Source: Ideonella margarita
GTDB taxonomy: Bacteria > Pseudomonadota > Gammaproteobacteria > Burkholderiales > Burkholderiaceae_C
DNA: 64,000 nt
Direction: 5' to 3'
Assembly (NCBI RefSeq): GCF_038066635.1
Contig: NZ_JBBUTI010000001.1
Location: forward strand, 558,001-622,000
Shown in pieces: positions 8,401-17,455 of this stretch; the first letter of the stretch is position 1; each line of letters begins with the position of its first letter. The notes below the pieces were generated by a model that was not told where the DNA came from, ran no database searches, and was given only the letters and a program-made list of their open reading frames with translations. The translations under genes and the position numbers were made by a program.

Positions 8401-10083
8401 TCAGTACCGGCCCATCCGCACTTTCAGCACCACCGGCTTGCCGGTGAGGTTCAGGCCGTAGTCGGTCTGGTCGCCGTTCCAGTTGCGCAGGCGCACCCAG
8501 CGGCCATCGGGCGTGTAGTGGCCCTCTTCGGCGCTCAGCATCACCACGCCCTTGCCCGGCGCGCTGGGCTCCAGCGTGTCGATGCGGACACGGGCGTACT
8601 GGCCCACCAGCACGAACTCGTCGGGGCCGATCTGGGCCACGGCCACACCGCCCACGGGCTTGTCGGCATGGGCCGGGCGATCGGTGGTGGGCGGGAAGAA
8701 GCTGCGCTCGCCGAACTGCCATTCACCGAAGCTCACCGTGGCCTTCCAGCCCTGCATCTGCAGGGTCTGCGGCGCGTGGTCGTCGCCCTCGGCCAGGCCG
8801 TGGGTGCGACCTTCAAAGGCCCATTGCGCCCACTGGCGTTGCAGGCCGCCGAACACCTTGTAGATGGGCGCGAAGGGCGCCACCATGCGTGCATCGGTCA
8901 GCTTGGCGCCGAGCGGGAAGTTCGAGTAGTCGGCGTAGTCGATGCCGAAGGGCACGGCGCCCAGGCTGCCGCGGCCGATGATGGCGTAGAGGTAGCGGGC
9001 ATAGGCCGGCGCGTTGCCGATCTCCGGCACGAACAGCGGGTTGCCCGGGCGCTGGAACTCTTTCAACGTGCCTTCGACCTGGGCTGATTCCGGGCTGTAG
9101 ATGTCAGGGCCGACCAGGTCGATGTGGGGTGCCGCGGCCTTGTAGATGTCGATCACGTCAAAGGTGGGGCCGCCGCTGGCGAAGTTGTTGTTCCATGGGG
9201 CCATCGGCGCCAGCGGATCACGCAGCGCGTTGTTCACATACATCGGCAGGTTGTGCACGGCACGGCCGGCCCGCGCGAGGTCTTCGATGTAGCTGGCGAT
9301 GGCCCAGGCGTGGAAGTATTCGTCGGCATACGGGCCATACACCGCGCGCCATGAGCCCTGTGCGGCGCCGGCCACCGGCGACTTCTTCCGCTGCAGCACG
9401 GCGGCGGGCACGTCACGCTCGAAGGCAGCCTGCGCCTTGGCGCCGAAATCACGCACATGGCCGTAGGTGCCGACTTCGTTTTCCACCTGCACCATCAGCA
9501 CGGTGCGTTGTTCGCGGTCAACCTTCGCGAGGTGGCTCATCAGTGCGACGAAGGCTCGCTTGTCGGCCTCGCGGGTGTTGTCGCCGAAGGGCGAGAGGCA
9601 GTAGGTGGGCTGGCCCTGGGCGTCCACCATGCGCGGGAAACGCTGGTTGTTGGTCTTGACCCAGCCCGGGGTGTACTGCGGGCTGGTGTTCTTCCAGGTG
9701 CCGAACCACAGCAGCACCACGCGCACCTTGTTCTGGCGGGCTTCGCGCAGCAAGGTGTCGACGAAGCTGAAGTCGAAGCGGCCTTCAACCGGTTCGACCT
9801 GTTCCCAGGCCACGGGCACCGACACGGTGTTGGCGCCGATGTCGCGCACGGCCGGCCAGACCTGCTTCAGGGCTTCGGGGTAGTTGCTGGAGTTGTGGAC
9901 CTGGGCGCCCAGCATCAGGTAGGGCGCGCCATCAACGATCAAGGCATGGCGACCGTCACGCTCGGCCAGCGCCGGCAGGGCCGTGGCTGCGCCTGCGGCC
10001 GCGGCGATCGCCTGGCTGCCCAGCAGGGCAGCGCAGATCAGCAGGCGGGGCAGGGTGAGGCGGGTGAGGTGACGTGGGCGCAT
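8401..10083 (-). CDS. GH35 beta-galactosidase with C-terminal DUF5597-like domain
   Basis: The start at 10083 (MRPRHLTRLTLP) gives 560 residues with a clean signal peptide; the frame is open further upstream, but that would run into the receptor gene. Catalytic residues are E203 in VQVENEVG (acid/base) and E354 in FVPEIGN (nucleophile). Other GH35 marks are VPVAWEQVEPVEGRFDF and LLWFGTWKN. The domain after about residue 400 looks like the DUF5597 region of Xanthomonas and Cellvibrio xyloglucan galactosidases. The expected task is to remove beta-1,2-galactose from imported xyloglucan oligosaccharides. It lies between the receptor and GH74 genes in a single-strand run. Confidence 0.92.
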   Translation of the reverse strand: MRPRHLTRLTLPRLLICAALLGSQAIAAAAGAATALPALAERDGRHALIVDGAPYLMLGAQVHNSSNYPEALKQVWPAVRDIGANTVSVPVAWEQVEPVEGRFDFSFVDTLLREARQNKVRVVLLWFGTWKNTSPQYTPGWVKTNNQRFPRMVDAQGQPTYCLSPFGDNTREADKRAFVALMSHLAKVDREQRTVLMVQVENEVGTYGHVRDFGAKAQAAFERDVPAAVLQRKKSPVAGAAQGSWRAVYGPYADEYFHAWAIASYIEDLARAGRAVHNLPMYVNNALRDPLAPMAPWNNNFASGGPTFDVIDIYKAAAPHIDLVGPDIYSPESAQVEGTLKEFQRPGNPLFVPEIGNAPAYARYLYAIIGRGSLGAVPFGIDYADYSNFPLGAKLTDARMVAPFAPIYKVFGGLQRQWAQWAFEGRTHGLAEGDDHAPQTLQMQGWKATVSFGEWQFGERSFFPPTTDRPAHADKPVGGVAVAQIGPDEFVLVGQYARVRIDTLEPSAPGKGVVMLSAEEGHYTPDGRWVRLRNWNGDQTDYGLNLTGKPVVLKVRMGRY

Positions 10084-10180
10084 GGTGCTGCAACGCTGCC
10101 GCAACGGGCAACGAGGTGAATGAGGGGGATGTCGGGGAAAGGCCTGCGCCAGGCCTGGCGGCCTGGCGCAGGCGAACTCG

Positions 10181-13100
10181 TCAGAACGAGTAGCTGGCGC
10201 GCAGCGTGTAGCGCGGGCCGGATGCATACCAGGAGCGGCCCATCATGCCGACCGTCTGTTGCATCATCTGCTTGTACATCGCGTTGTTCAGGTTCTGGCC
10301 TTCCAGAGACACCGTCAGGCGATCATCAAACTTGTACGACACCCCAGCGTCGATCTGGCCGAAGGCGTCCGCCCACAGCGGCATGCCCCAGGCCAGGTTG
10401 TGCTGGCCGTAGTTCGCGCTCGCCGGGTTGGTGTCCAGACCATCCGAGCCTTGGGTGCCGCTCATGTTGGTGCCGTACAGGTACTTCGAGCGCCAGCTGT
10501 AGGCGATGCGGGCCGACAGCGGGCCGCGGTCATACAGCAGCGCCAGGTTGATGGTGTCCCGCGACACGTTGTTCAGCGGCAGGCCACTGAACGACTTGCC
10601 GTTGGTGTCACAGCCGTTGATGTTCAGGTTCAGGTTGTCGGCGCTGCCGCTGCCACCCGTGCAGTACTCGGAGAACACGCTGTTGTAACGCGTCTGCTTG
10701 CTGTTCACGTAGGTGTAGTTGGCCTGCACGCCGAAGCCCGCCAGCCAGCCCGGCAGCGTGTCGAAGTACTGCTGGTAGGCCACCTCGAAACCGCGGGCAA
10801 AACCCTTCGCGCCATTGACCGGGGAGGTCAGCGTGAAGTTGTAGTTCGTGCCCGTCGAGTCCGACATCGCGATGCTGGCCGTCTGGTTGACGATGATGTC
10901 CTTCAGCTGCTTGTTGAAGGCGGCGAAGGTCAGCGAGCCGTTCTTCGCGAAGTACCACTCGGCCGTCAGGTCCAGCTGGTTCGCGCGGATCGGCTTGAGC
11001 AGCGGGTTGCCTGATGCCGTGCCGGTGAAGTTCACGCTGTCGATCACCAGGGTGTTGCCCTCGGTGTGCTGCGTGGTGCTCACCTTCATCGTGGTGTAGT
11101 CCTGCAGCAGCGAGAAGTCAGGCCGCGAGATGGCCTGGGCCCAGGCCATGCGGAACTGCAGCTGCTCATCCGCCTTCATCTTCAGGTTCAGCGACGGCAG
11201 CACATTGGTGTAGCTGTTGTCGTGGCTGATGGCCGCTGCCGTGGTGCCGAAGGTCGGCACGCTGCCGCTGACCGAACCACCTGCCGGCGGGTTGATCGTG
11301 GCGTTGGACAGCAGGAAGTAGCCGTGCGCCTTGTTGGCCGTGTGCACCAGGCGCAGACCGACGTGACCATCGACCGGGAACTTCCAGTCGTCGAAGCCGA
11401 AGCGCAGCTGCGCATAGGCGGCCTGCGTGCGCTCACGCTGGTCGTTGTCGCCCGACGGGTCGGTGCCGAAGGTCGACGGCTTGTAGTGGTTGAAGCAGCC
11501 ATAGCCCTGGTTGGCCACGGCCTGCGCGCACAGGGTCTCGTAGTAGCCGTGCAGCGTGTCGTAGCTGTTCGGGTAACCGGCGGCCACGGCGGTGTTCGGC
11601 ACGATGACCGGCGCGACCGTGGCGTTGCCGTTCATGAAGTTGTCGAACGTGTGCAGGCGGACGAGGTCGGTGCCGAAGTTCGACAGGTAGGCCAGCTCGT
11701 TCACGTCCCAGCTCTTCTGCCACGGGTGGGTGATGGTCGCCCAGTTGTAGCTCGGGTTGGAGTTCTGGGTCTTGGCGTCGCGGTCGGTCAGGCGCAGGCC
11801 GAAGCGCAGATCCACCAGCACCGGATCGTCGAACTTGTACTGCACGTCGCCCTTCCAGGCCTTCTGGTTGGCCACGCTCTTGTCAGCGTGGTCCATGGTG
11901 AAGGCCCAGTAGTAGTTCGCCGGGTTGGCCAGCGCGGCCAGGTCGGCGGCGTCGAAGACGATGCGCGGGGTCGGGCCGCTCAGGTCCAGGGTTTCCTTGG
12001 CCATCTGCAGGCCGGTGGCCACGGTGGAGTCGAAGCCCTGGGTCTTGGCGCGGATGAACTGGAAGTCGGAGGTGAAGCGCCAGCGGTCGTTCGGCGTCCA
12101 CACGGTGTTCCAGGCCAGCTCGCGGGTGCTGGAGTCACGCTTGGCGTAACGGGTGTCGGCGTCGAAGCTGATGCCGCCGTCCACCGCATCACGGATGGTG
12201 CCGGTCAGCAGCGCGCCGGTGGGGCCGTAGGTCGCGCCCGCATCCACCGTGGTGTTGTACGGGTTGGCCTGGCCGAACAGGGCGTTTTCGGCCCAGTTGA
12301 ACTTGTACTTCGACTCGAACGCGGTCAGCGACGATTGCAGCGTGTCCTTCTTCCACTGCAAGGCACCGTAGATACCCTGGCGGTCACGCTCGTACTCCAT
12401 CGTGCGCCAGCCCACGGCCTTCGGAATCCAGTTCGGGTCCGTCGGGGTGCGCTGGTAATAGGCGTCCACCTGGATGCCGTCGGTGCGGGTGGCGCTCTTC
12501 GAGCGGGCCACGTCAAACAGCGCGCCGAACTTGCCCAGGTCGGTGTCCCACACGTTCGACAGCAGCAGCGAGCCGGACGGCGAGTTCTTGCCGTTGAGCT
12601 TGTTGTAGGTGGAGTCCACCGACACCACGCCCTTGAACTCCTTGAAGTCGAACGGCATGGCGGTGCGCAGGTTCACCAGGCCGCCGATGGCGCCTTCGAT
12701 CTGTTCAGCCGACGGGTTCTTGTACACGTCCACGCCCGACATCAATTCCGGCGGTACGTCTTCGAAGCTCAGCGAGCGGCCACCGTTGGCCGAGAACGAA
12801 TCGCGGCCGTTCAGCTCGGAGCGCACATACGGCAAGCCGCGGATGCTGACGCCGGAGCCTTCCACCGAGTAGTGCTCGGGGTCGCCCTTGCTCATCGTGC
12901 GGTCGATGGTCACGCCCACCACGCGCTGCAGCACTTCGGTGACGGAGCGGTCCGGCAGCTTGCCGATGTCTTCGGCGACGATGGAGTCGACGACCTCCTC
13001 GGCGTTGCGCTTGATCTTCTGGGCCGATTGCAGGGCCGCACGCTGGCCGGTCACGACGACGGTGCTGCCATCAGCGGCAGCCGCAGACGCCGCCGGGGCA

Positions 13101-13195
13101 GGCGTGGGGGCTGACTGGGCCATGGCCACTGCGCTCCAGCACAGGGCCACATGGGCTGCCGCGATCGACACGGCGGTCTTCTGAAATTGTCTCAT
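10181..13195 (-). CDS. TonB-dependent outer-membrane receptor (oligosaccharide importer)
   Basis: A 1004-residue receptor with a signal peptide ending AMAQSAP, a TonB-box-like STVVVTGQ, and a plug domain (EDIGKLPDRSVTEVLQR, VSIRGLPYVRSELNGR, ELMSGVDVYKNPS, EGAIGGLVNLRT). A long beta-barrel follows and ends in ASYSF with the C-terminal phenylalanine needed for outer-membrane assembly. Its size and plug sequence fit the Xanthomonas/Caulobacter class of carbohydrate receptors. No SusD partner is present, as usual in proteobacteria. Its place between xylA and GH35/GH74/GH95 makes xyloglucan oligosaccharides the likely ligand. It is the only transporter candidate in the first 31 kb. Confidence 0.93.
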   Translation of the reverse strand: MRQFQKTAVSIAAAHVALCWSAVAMAQSAPTPAPAASAAAADGSTVVVTGQRAALQSAQKIKRNAEEVVDSIVAEDIGKLPDRSVTEVLQRVVGVTIDRTMSKGDPEHYSVEGSGVSIRGLPYVRSELNGRDSFSANGGRSLSFEDVPPELMSGVDVYKNPSAEQIEGAIGGLVNLRTAMPFDFKEFKGVVSVDSTYNKLNGKNSPSGSLLLSNVWDTDLGKFGALFDVARSKSATRTDGIQVDAYYQRTPTDPNWIPKAVGWRTMEYERDRQGIYGALQWKKDTLQSSLTAFESKYKFNWAENALFGQANPYNTTVDAGATYGPTGALLTGTIRDAVDGGISFDADTRYAKRDSSTRELAWNTVWTPNDRWRFTSDFQFIRAKTQGFDSTVATGLQMAKETLDLSGPTPRIVFDAADLAALANPANYYWAFTMDHADKSVANQKAWKGDVQYKFDDPVLVDLRFGLRLTDRDAKTQNSNPSYNWATITHPWQKSWDVNELAYLSNFGTDLVRLHTFDNFMNGNATVAPVIVPNTAVAAGYPNSYDTLHGYYETLCAQAVANQGYGCFNHYKPSTFGTDPSGDNDQRERTQAAYAQLRFGFDDWKFPVDGHVGLRLVHTANKAHGYFLLSNATINPPAGGSVSGSVPTFGTTAAAISHDNSYTNVLPSLNLKMKADEQLQFRMAWAQAISRPDFSLLQDYTTMKVSTTQHTEGNTLVIDSVNFTGTASGNPLLKPIRANQLDLTAEWYFAKNGSLTFAAFNKQLKDIIVNQTASIAMSDSTGTNYNFTLTSPVNGAKGFARGFEVAYQQYFDTLPGWLAGFGVQANYTYVNSKQTRYNSVFSEYCTGGSGSADNLNLNINGCDTNGKSFSGLPLNNVSRDTINLALLYDRGPLSARIAYSWRSKYLYGTNMSGTQGSDGLDTNPASANYGQHNLAWGMPLWADAFGQIDAGVSYKFDDRLTVSLEGQNLNNAMYKQMMQQTVGMMGRSWYASGPRYTLRASYSF

Positions 13196-13305
13196 CTCGT
13201 TTTTCTCTTTGAACAGAAGGGTGGGAAGGCATGTCCGTGGGCGGACGTGGGCTTCTGGCCAGGCCGGCGCTTGTGGTGCGCCGTGCCCGGCGGGGTGGGT
13301 TTCGA

Positions 13306-14628
13306 TCAGGCTCCTGTGAAGCGGTTGACCATGTTCTCGAGGTACTCCTGCCGGCCGGAGGCTGGGGCAACATCAACGTTGGTCGCCAGGGCAAGGTCTG
13401 CCAGCTGGTCGAGCGTGACGCGGCCTTCCAGGATGTCCTGGCCGGCAGGGGTCTTCCAGCCGGCGTAGCGGGCGTCAAGCGCCTGCTGCAACTGGCCGTC
13501 GAGAATCATTTGTTCGGCCACCAGCAGGGCGCGTGCGCACACGTCCATGCCGCCGATATGGCCGTGGAACAGGTCAGCCGGGTCGATCGACTGGCGGCGG
13601 ACCTTGGAGTCGAAGTTCAGGCCACCCGAGCCCAGGCCACCGGCCTGCAGCACGTGGTAGAGCGCGATCGCGGTCTCTGGCACGTTGTTCGGGAACTGGT
13701 CGGTGTCCCAGCCCAGTTGCGGATCACCGCGGTTCATGTCGAGGCTGCCGAGCAGGCCGAGCGCGCCGGCGGTGGCGATCTCGTGCTCGAAGCTGTGGCC
13801 CGACAGCGTGGCGTGGTTGGCCTCGATGTTGACCTTCACTTCCTTCTCGAGGCCGTAGCGCACGAGGAAGCCGTAGACGGTGGCGGTGTCGAAGTCGTAC
13901 TGGTGCTTGCTGGGCTCGCGCGGCTTCGGCTCGATCAGGATCGTGCCCTTGAAGCCGATCTTGTGCTTGTGCTCCACCGCCATGGTCAGGAAGCGGCCGA
14001 GCTGGTCGAGTTCCTGGCCGAGGTTCGTGTTCAGCAGGGTTTCGTAGCCTTCGCGGCCGCCCCACAGCACGTAGTTCTCGCCGCCCAGGGCCAGGGTGGC
14101 GTTCATCGCATCACGCACCTGCAGCGCGGCCAGGCCGAAGATGGCGGGGTCGGGGTTGCTGGCAGCGCCCGACATGAAGCGGCGGTGGCTGAACAGGTTG
14201 GCGGTGCCCCACAGCAGCTTCATGCCGGTGCGTTGCTGCTGGGCGCCCAGCACGTCGACCATGCGCAGGAAGTTCTCGCGGCTCTCGCGCGGGGTGCTGC
14301 CTTCGGGTGCCACGTCGCGGTCGTGGAAGCAGTAGTAGGGCACGCTCAGGCGCGAGAAGAAATCAAACGCGGCGTCGGCCTTCTGGTGAGCCAGCTCCAT
14401 CGGCGAGCCGCCTTCGAACCACGGACGCAGGAAGGTGCCGCCGCCAAACGGATCGAGGCCGTTCCAGCAGAAGGTGTGCCAGTAGCAGGCGGCAAAACGC
14501 AGGTGGTCTTCCATGCGCTTGCCCAGCACCACGCGGTCCTTGTCGTAGTGGCGGAAACTCAGCGGGTCGGTGCTGCCGGCGCCTTTGTAGGTCACGGGCG
14601 CGATGTCTTCGAAGTAGCTCTTGGTCAT
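13306..14628 (-). CDS. xylA: Xylose isomerase
   Basis: A 440-residue class II xylose isomerase converting D-xylose to D-xylulose in the cytoplasm. Recognisable segments are YFEDIAPVTYKG at the start, the active-site FHDRDVAPEG, the metal-ligand segment GTILIEPKPREPSKHQYDFD, EANHATLSGHSFEHE, and LGSLDMNRGD with LGWDTDQFP. Length and motifs match the E. coli-type enzyme. It follows xylB by 38 bp on the same strand and precedes the TonB receptor by 110 bp. The location says that the xylose comes from the co-encoded xyloglucan system. Confidence 0.97.
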   Translation of the reverse strand: MTKSYFEDIAPVTYKGAGSTDPLSFRHYDKDRVVLGKRMEDHLRFAACYWHTFCWNGLDPFGGGTFLRPWFEGGSPMELAHQKADAAFDFFSRLSVPYYCFHDRDVAPEGSTPRESRENFLRMVDVLGAQQQRTGMKLLWGTANLFSHRRFMSGAASNPDPAIFGLAALQVRDAMNATLALGGENYVLWGGREGYETLLNTNLGQELDQLGRFLTMAVEHKHKIGFKGTILIEPKPREPSKHQYDFDTATVYGFLVRYGLEKEVKVNIEANHATLSGHSFEHEIATAGALGLLGSLDMNRGDPQLGWDTDQFPNNVPETAIALYHVLQAGGLGSGGLNFDSKVRRQSIDPADLFHGHIGGMDVCARALLVAEQMILDGQLQQALDARYAGWKTPAGQDILEGRVTLDQLADLALATNVDVAPASGRQEYLENMVNRFTGA

Positions 14629-14666
14629 GATGTGGGGTGTGCGTCAGCCGATGGCCGGACGTGGTT

Positions 14667-16127
14667 TCAGCCTTGATGGAGTTGGCGGTAGAGCGTGCGG
14701 AAGCGCTGCAGGCGTTCCGCCAGCGGTGCATGCACGGACTCATCCGGCTGGTGACGGGCCATGACGGGCGGGCGGGCGCAGACGAGGTCGGGGGCACCAC
14801 CCGCAGCGAGCCAGCCGAGGCGGGCGGCGCCGAGGGCACCGCCGGCTTCGGAGCCGGTGTGCAGCACGATGTCCACGCCGAGCGCATCGGCGATCAACTG
14901 GGCCCAGAGCCCGCTGCGGGCGCCACCGCCCACCAGCGACAACTGGCTCACTTCGGTACCCGCGGCCTGCAGGGCGGCCAGGCCGTCGGCCAGGCCGAAC
15001 GCCACGCCTTCCAGCACGGCGTAGCCCACATGGGCGCGGGTGGTTGCATGGCCCAGGCCAGCCAGGTGGCCTTGGGCGAACGGGTTGTTGTGCGGTGTGC
15101 GTTCACCGGCCAGGTAAGGCAGGAACAGCGGCGCCTGCAGGCGCTCGGCCATGCTCAGCTCGGCCACTTCGCTCAGCAGGTGGGCTTCGCTGCCAGCGCC
15201 GGTCAGGCCCACGGCCCACTTCAGGCAGCTGGCGGCCGAGAGCATCACGCTCATCTGGTGCCAGCGGCCGGGTTGGGCATGGCAGAAGGCATGCACGGCC
15301 GAGGCGGGGTTGGGGCGGTAGGTGTCGTTGACGACAAACAGCACGCCCGAGGTGCCGAGCGAGATGAAACCGTCACCCGGTTGCACGGCGCCGATGCCGA
15401 TGGCGCTGGCGGCGTTGTCACCGGCGCCGCCGGCCACCACCACGCCCTCAGGCAGGCCCCAGGCGCGGGCCAGTGCGGGGCGCAGCACGCCGCTCACCTC
15501 GGTGCTCTCCACCAGCCGCGGCATGTGGGCGCGGCTCAGGTGGCAGGCGGCCAGCAGGGGCTCTGACCAATCACGCGCGGCCACGTCGAGCCACAGGGTG
15601 CCGGCGGCGTCTGAAGGCTCGCTCACCTTGTCGCCCGTCAGCAGCAGCCGCAGGTAGTCCTTGGGCAGCAGCACGCTGCGCACCTGCTCGAACACGGCCG
15701 GCTCATGGCGCCGCACCCACAGCAGTTTCGGCGCGGTGAAGCCGGGCATCGCCAGGTTGCCGGCGATGCTGTGCAGGCGCGGCTCACGAGCAGTGAGCTC
15801 GTCGCATTCGGCATGGCTGCGGCCGTCGTTCCACAGGATGGCCGGGCGCAGCACCTGGTCTTGCGCGTCCAGCAGCACGGCACCGTGCATCTGGCCTGAC
15901 AGGCCGATGCCGCGCAGCTCAGCCCAAACGCGCGGGTGAGCCTCGCGCAGCTGGGCGACCGCCGCTTCGGTGGCTTGCCACCAGTCTTGCGGGGCCTGCT
16001 CGGACCACAGCGCCTGCGGTCGCGACACCGTCAGCGGCGCGCCGGCCTGGCCCACGGTGTGGCCGCTGCCGTCGAGCAGCAGCAGCTTGACTTCCGAGGT
16101 GCCGAGGTCGATGCCGAGAAAGCTCAT
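14667..16127 (-). CDS. xylB: Xylulokinase
   Basis: A 486-residue FGGY-family kinase that phosphorylates D-xylulose to xylulose 5-phosphate. The N-terminus FLGIDLGTSEVKLLLLD is the phosphate-1 motif. Q and H of GLSGQMHGAVLLD mark the xylulose site, ILWNDGRS follows, and the second domain has VVAGGAGDNAASAIG and FISLGTSGV for ATP binding. Its ATG overlaps the stop of the ROK regulator gene (ATGA), so regulator and kinase are coupled. Together with xylA it forms the cytoplasmic end of the xylose branch. Confidence 0.97.
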   Translation of the reverse strand: MSFLGIDLGTSEVKLLLLDGSGHTVGQAGAPLTVSRPQALWSEQAPQDWWQATEAAVAQLREAHPRVWAELRGIGLSGQMHGAVLLDAQDQVLRPAILWNDGRSHAECDELTAREPRLHSIAGNLAMPGFTAPKLLWVRRHEPAVFEQVRSVLLPKDYLRLLLTGDKVSEPSDAAGTLWLDVAARDWSEPLLAACHLSRAHMPRLVESTEVSGVLRPALARAWGLPEGVVVAGGAGDNAASAIGIGAVQPGDGFISLGTSGVLFVVNDTYRPNPASAVHAFCHAQPGRWHQMSVMLSAASCLKWAVGLTGAGSEAHLLSEVAELSMAERLQAPLFLPYLAGERTPHNNPFAQGHLAGLGHATTRAHVGYAVLEGVAFGLADGLAALQAAGTEVSQLSLVGGGARSGLWAQLIADALGVDIVLHTGSEAGGALGAARLGWLAAGGAPDLVCARPPVMARHQPDESVHAPLAERLQRFRTLYRQLHQG

Positions 16128-17350
16128 GCCTGCCCCCGCGCCACGGCGTTCGGTGCGATCAAGGGGCGGGTCAGGCGGTAGCGGGCCAGCGCGGCGGCGC
16201 CCACGGCCACGGCGTCTGCACCGAAGCGCGAGATGCGCACGTTCGGCGGCGGCAGCTTCGCGGCTTCGGCATAGCCGGCCAGCGTCTGCAGGGCGGGCTC
16301 GGTGAAGTCGTCGCCCAGCGTGACGCCAGTGCCGCCGAGCACGATGCAGGCCGGGTCATATGCCGCGCACAGGTTGTGCAGCAGCACGCCCAGGTAGTTG
16401 CCGGCGCGGTGAACGGCGGCGATGGTGAGGGTGTCGCGCACCTGCAGGCGCTGCTTCAGCTCGGTCATCGTGCGCGTCTGCGAGCCTTCGGCGCGGGTGG
16501 GCGACATGGCTGAGAGGCCGATCAGCGCTTCGGCGCAACCCAGGCGGCCGCAGGAGCAGCGCGGGCCGTCGATCTGCAGCACGATGTGGCCGACTTCACC
16601 CGCGAAGCCGCGGTGCCCGGTCAGCAGGCGGTCATCGACGATGACGCCTGCGCCGACGCCTTCGTTGATGCTGACGTAGATCAGCGGGTCGCCACGCTCG
16701 GTGGCATTGAATTCCATCTCGCCCACGGCCGCCACATCCGCTTCGTTCTGCAGGTACAGCGGCACGGCGTTGAGGGCGGTGCTGGCCAGCTCGGCCGCCA
16801 GCAGGGGTCCGATGGCCAGATCACGCCAGCCCAGGTTGGGCGCGAAGCGCAGCACACCGGTGGCTTCATCCACACCCCCGGGCAGGCCCACACCGATGCC
16901 GATGACCTGGCGGCCTTCGCCCTGCAGCTGCTGGTGCAGCTGGCTCAGGCCCTGCGCCAGCTGGCGGATGGCTTCGGGCGCAGCGGGACGGGTGTCCATC
17001 TCGATCTGGTGCGTGGCCAGCACGTCGCCGGTGAGCGAGGTGGCCACGATGCGGATGACGCCTACACCCACCTCGGCGCCCAGCAGCAGCATGCGGGTGG
17101 GGTCGATGAACAGCGGGGTGGGGCGGCGGCCACGGTCGCCCGTCACCACCACTTCACGTTCCTGCAGCCAGCCTTCGTCGATCAGCTCGCGCACCAGCAT
17201 GCTGACGGTGGACTTGGTCAGGCCCACCGCGGTGGCCAGGTCGGCACGCGACAACGCCGGGTTCACGCACAGGTGTCGAACCAGCGCCATCCGGTTGATG
17301 CGCTTGAGCAGTTGTTGGTGGCCAGTGGCGTCTGCTAGATCGATGAGCAC
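16124..17350 (-). CDS. ROK-family transcriptional regulator, XylR-like
   Basis: I place the start at a GTG (17350), giving 408 residues beginning VLIDLADATGHQQLLKRINR; a GGGG stretch about 10 bases upstream can serve as ribosome-binding site. A longer reading from 17446 adds residues that look non-coding. The winged helix is LSRADLATAVGLTKSTVSMLV (residues about 30-55). The ROK domain has the nucleotide-like GAEVGVG segment and the zinc site GHIVLQIDGPRCSCGRLGCAE. It overlaps xylB and is the first gene of the run, so it probably represses the xylose/xyloglucan genes until xylose binds. A near-palindrome lies just upstream at 17398-17415. Confidence 0.9.
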   Translation of the reverse strand: MLIDLADATGHQQLLKRINRMALVRHLCVNPALSRADLATAVGLTKSTVSMLVRELIDEGWLQEREVVVTGDRGRRPTPLFIDPTRMLLLGAEVGVGVIRIVATSLTGDVLATHQIEMDTRPAAPEAIRQLAQGLSQLHQQLQGEGRQVIGIGVGLPGGVDEATGVLRFAPNLGWRDLAIGPLLAAELASTALNAVPLYLQNEADVAAVGEMEFNATERGDPLIYVSINEGVGAGVIVDDRLLTGHRGFAGEVGHIVLQIDGPRCSCGRLGCAEALIGLSAMSPTRAEGSQTRTMTELKQRLQVRDTLTIAAVHRAGNYLGVLLHNLCAAYDPACIVLGGTGVTLGDDFTEPALQTLAGYAEAAKLPPPNVRISRFGADAVAVGAAALARYRLTRPLIAPNAVARGQA

Positions 17351-17397
17351 GTTCGGTATCCCCGGAAGGGCGTTGATTCGGAATGACTGAAGAATAG

Positions 17398-17415
17398 TTT
17401 GTTCGACGAACGAAA
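17398..17415. promoter_or_regulatory. Near-palindrome upstream of the ROK regulator (candidate operator)
   Basis: The sequence TTTGTTCGACGAACGAAA contains the perfect odd-centred palindrome GTTCGACGAAC, and the outer T and A runs extend the symmetry with a one-base offset. It sits 48 bp upstream of the GTG start of the regulator. Symmetry and position suggest an autoregulatory operator. The half-site TTTGTTCG also occurs before the GH27 gene (28297-28304). Confidence 0.45.
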
Positions 17416-17455
17416 TAAATCCGGTGAAAACCCGGGTTGTTGCCAAACCAGCGCG

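Noticed and set aside
10259..13114. Long open frames on the plus strand opposite the TonB receptor (up to about 680 codons)
   Set aside because: The proteins are rich in Val, Gly, His and Arg without any motif, while the minus-strand frame is a complete receptor. Such antisense frames are usual in DNA this GC-rich.
13196..13305. Possible hairpin or riboswitch between xylA and the TonB receptor
   Set aside because: Only short GC pairings such as CCGGCC/GGCCAGG are seen, no T-tract and no conserved aptamer pattern.
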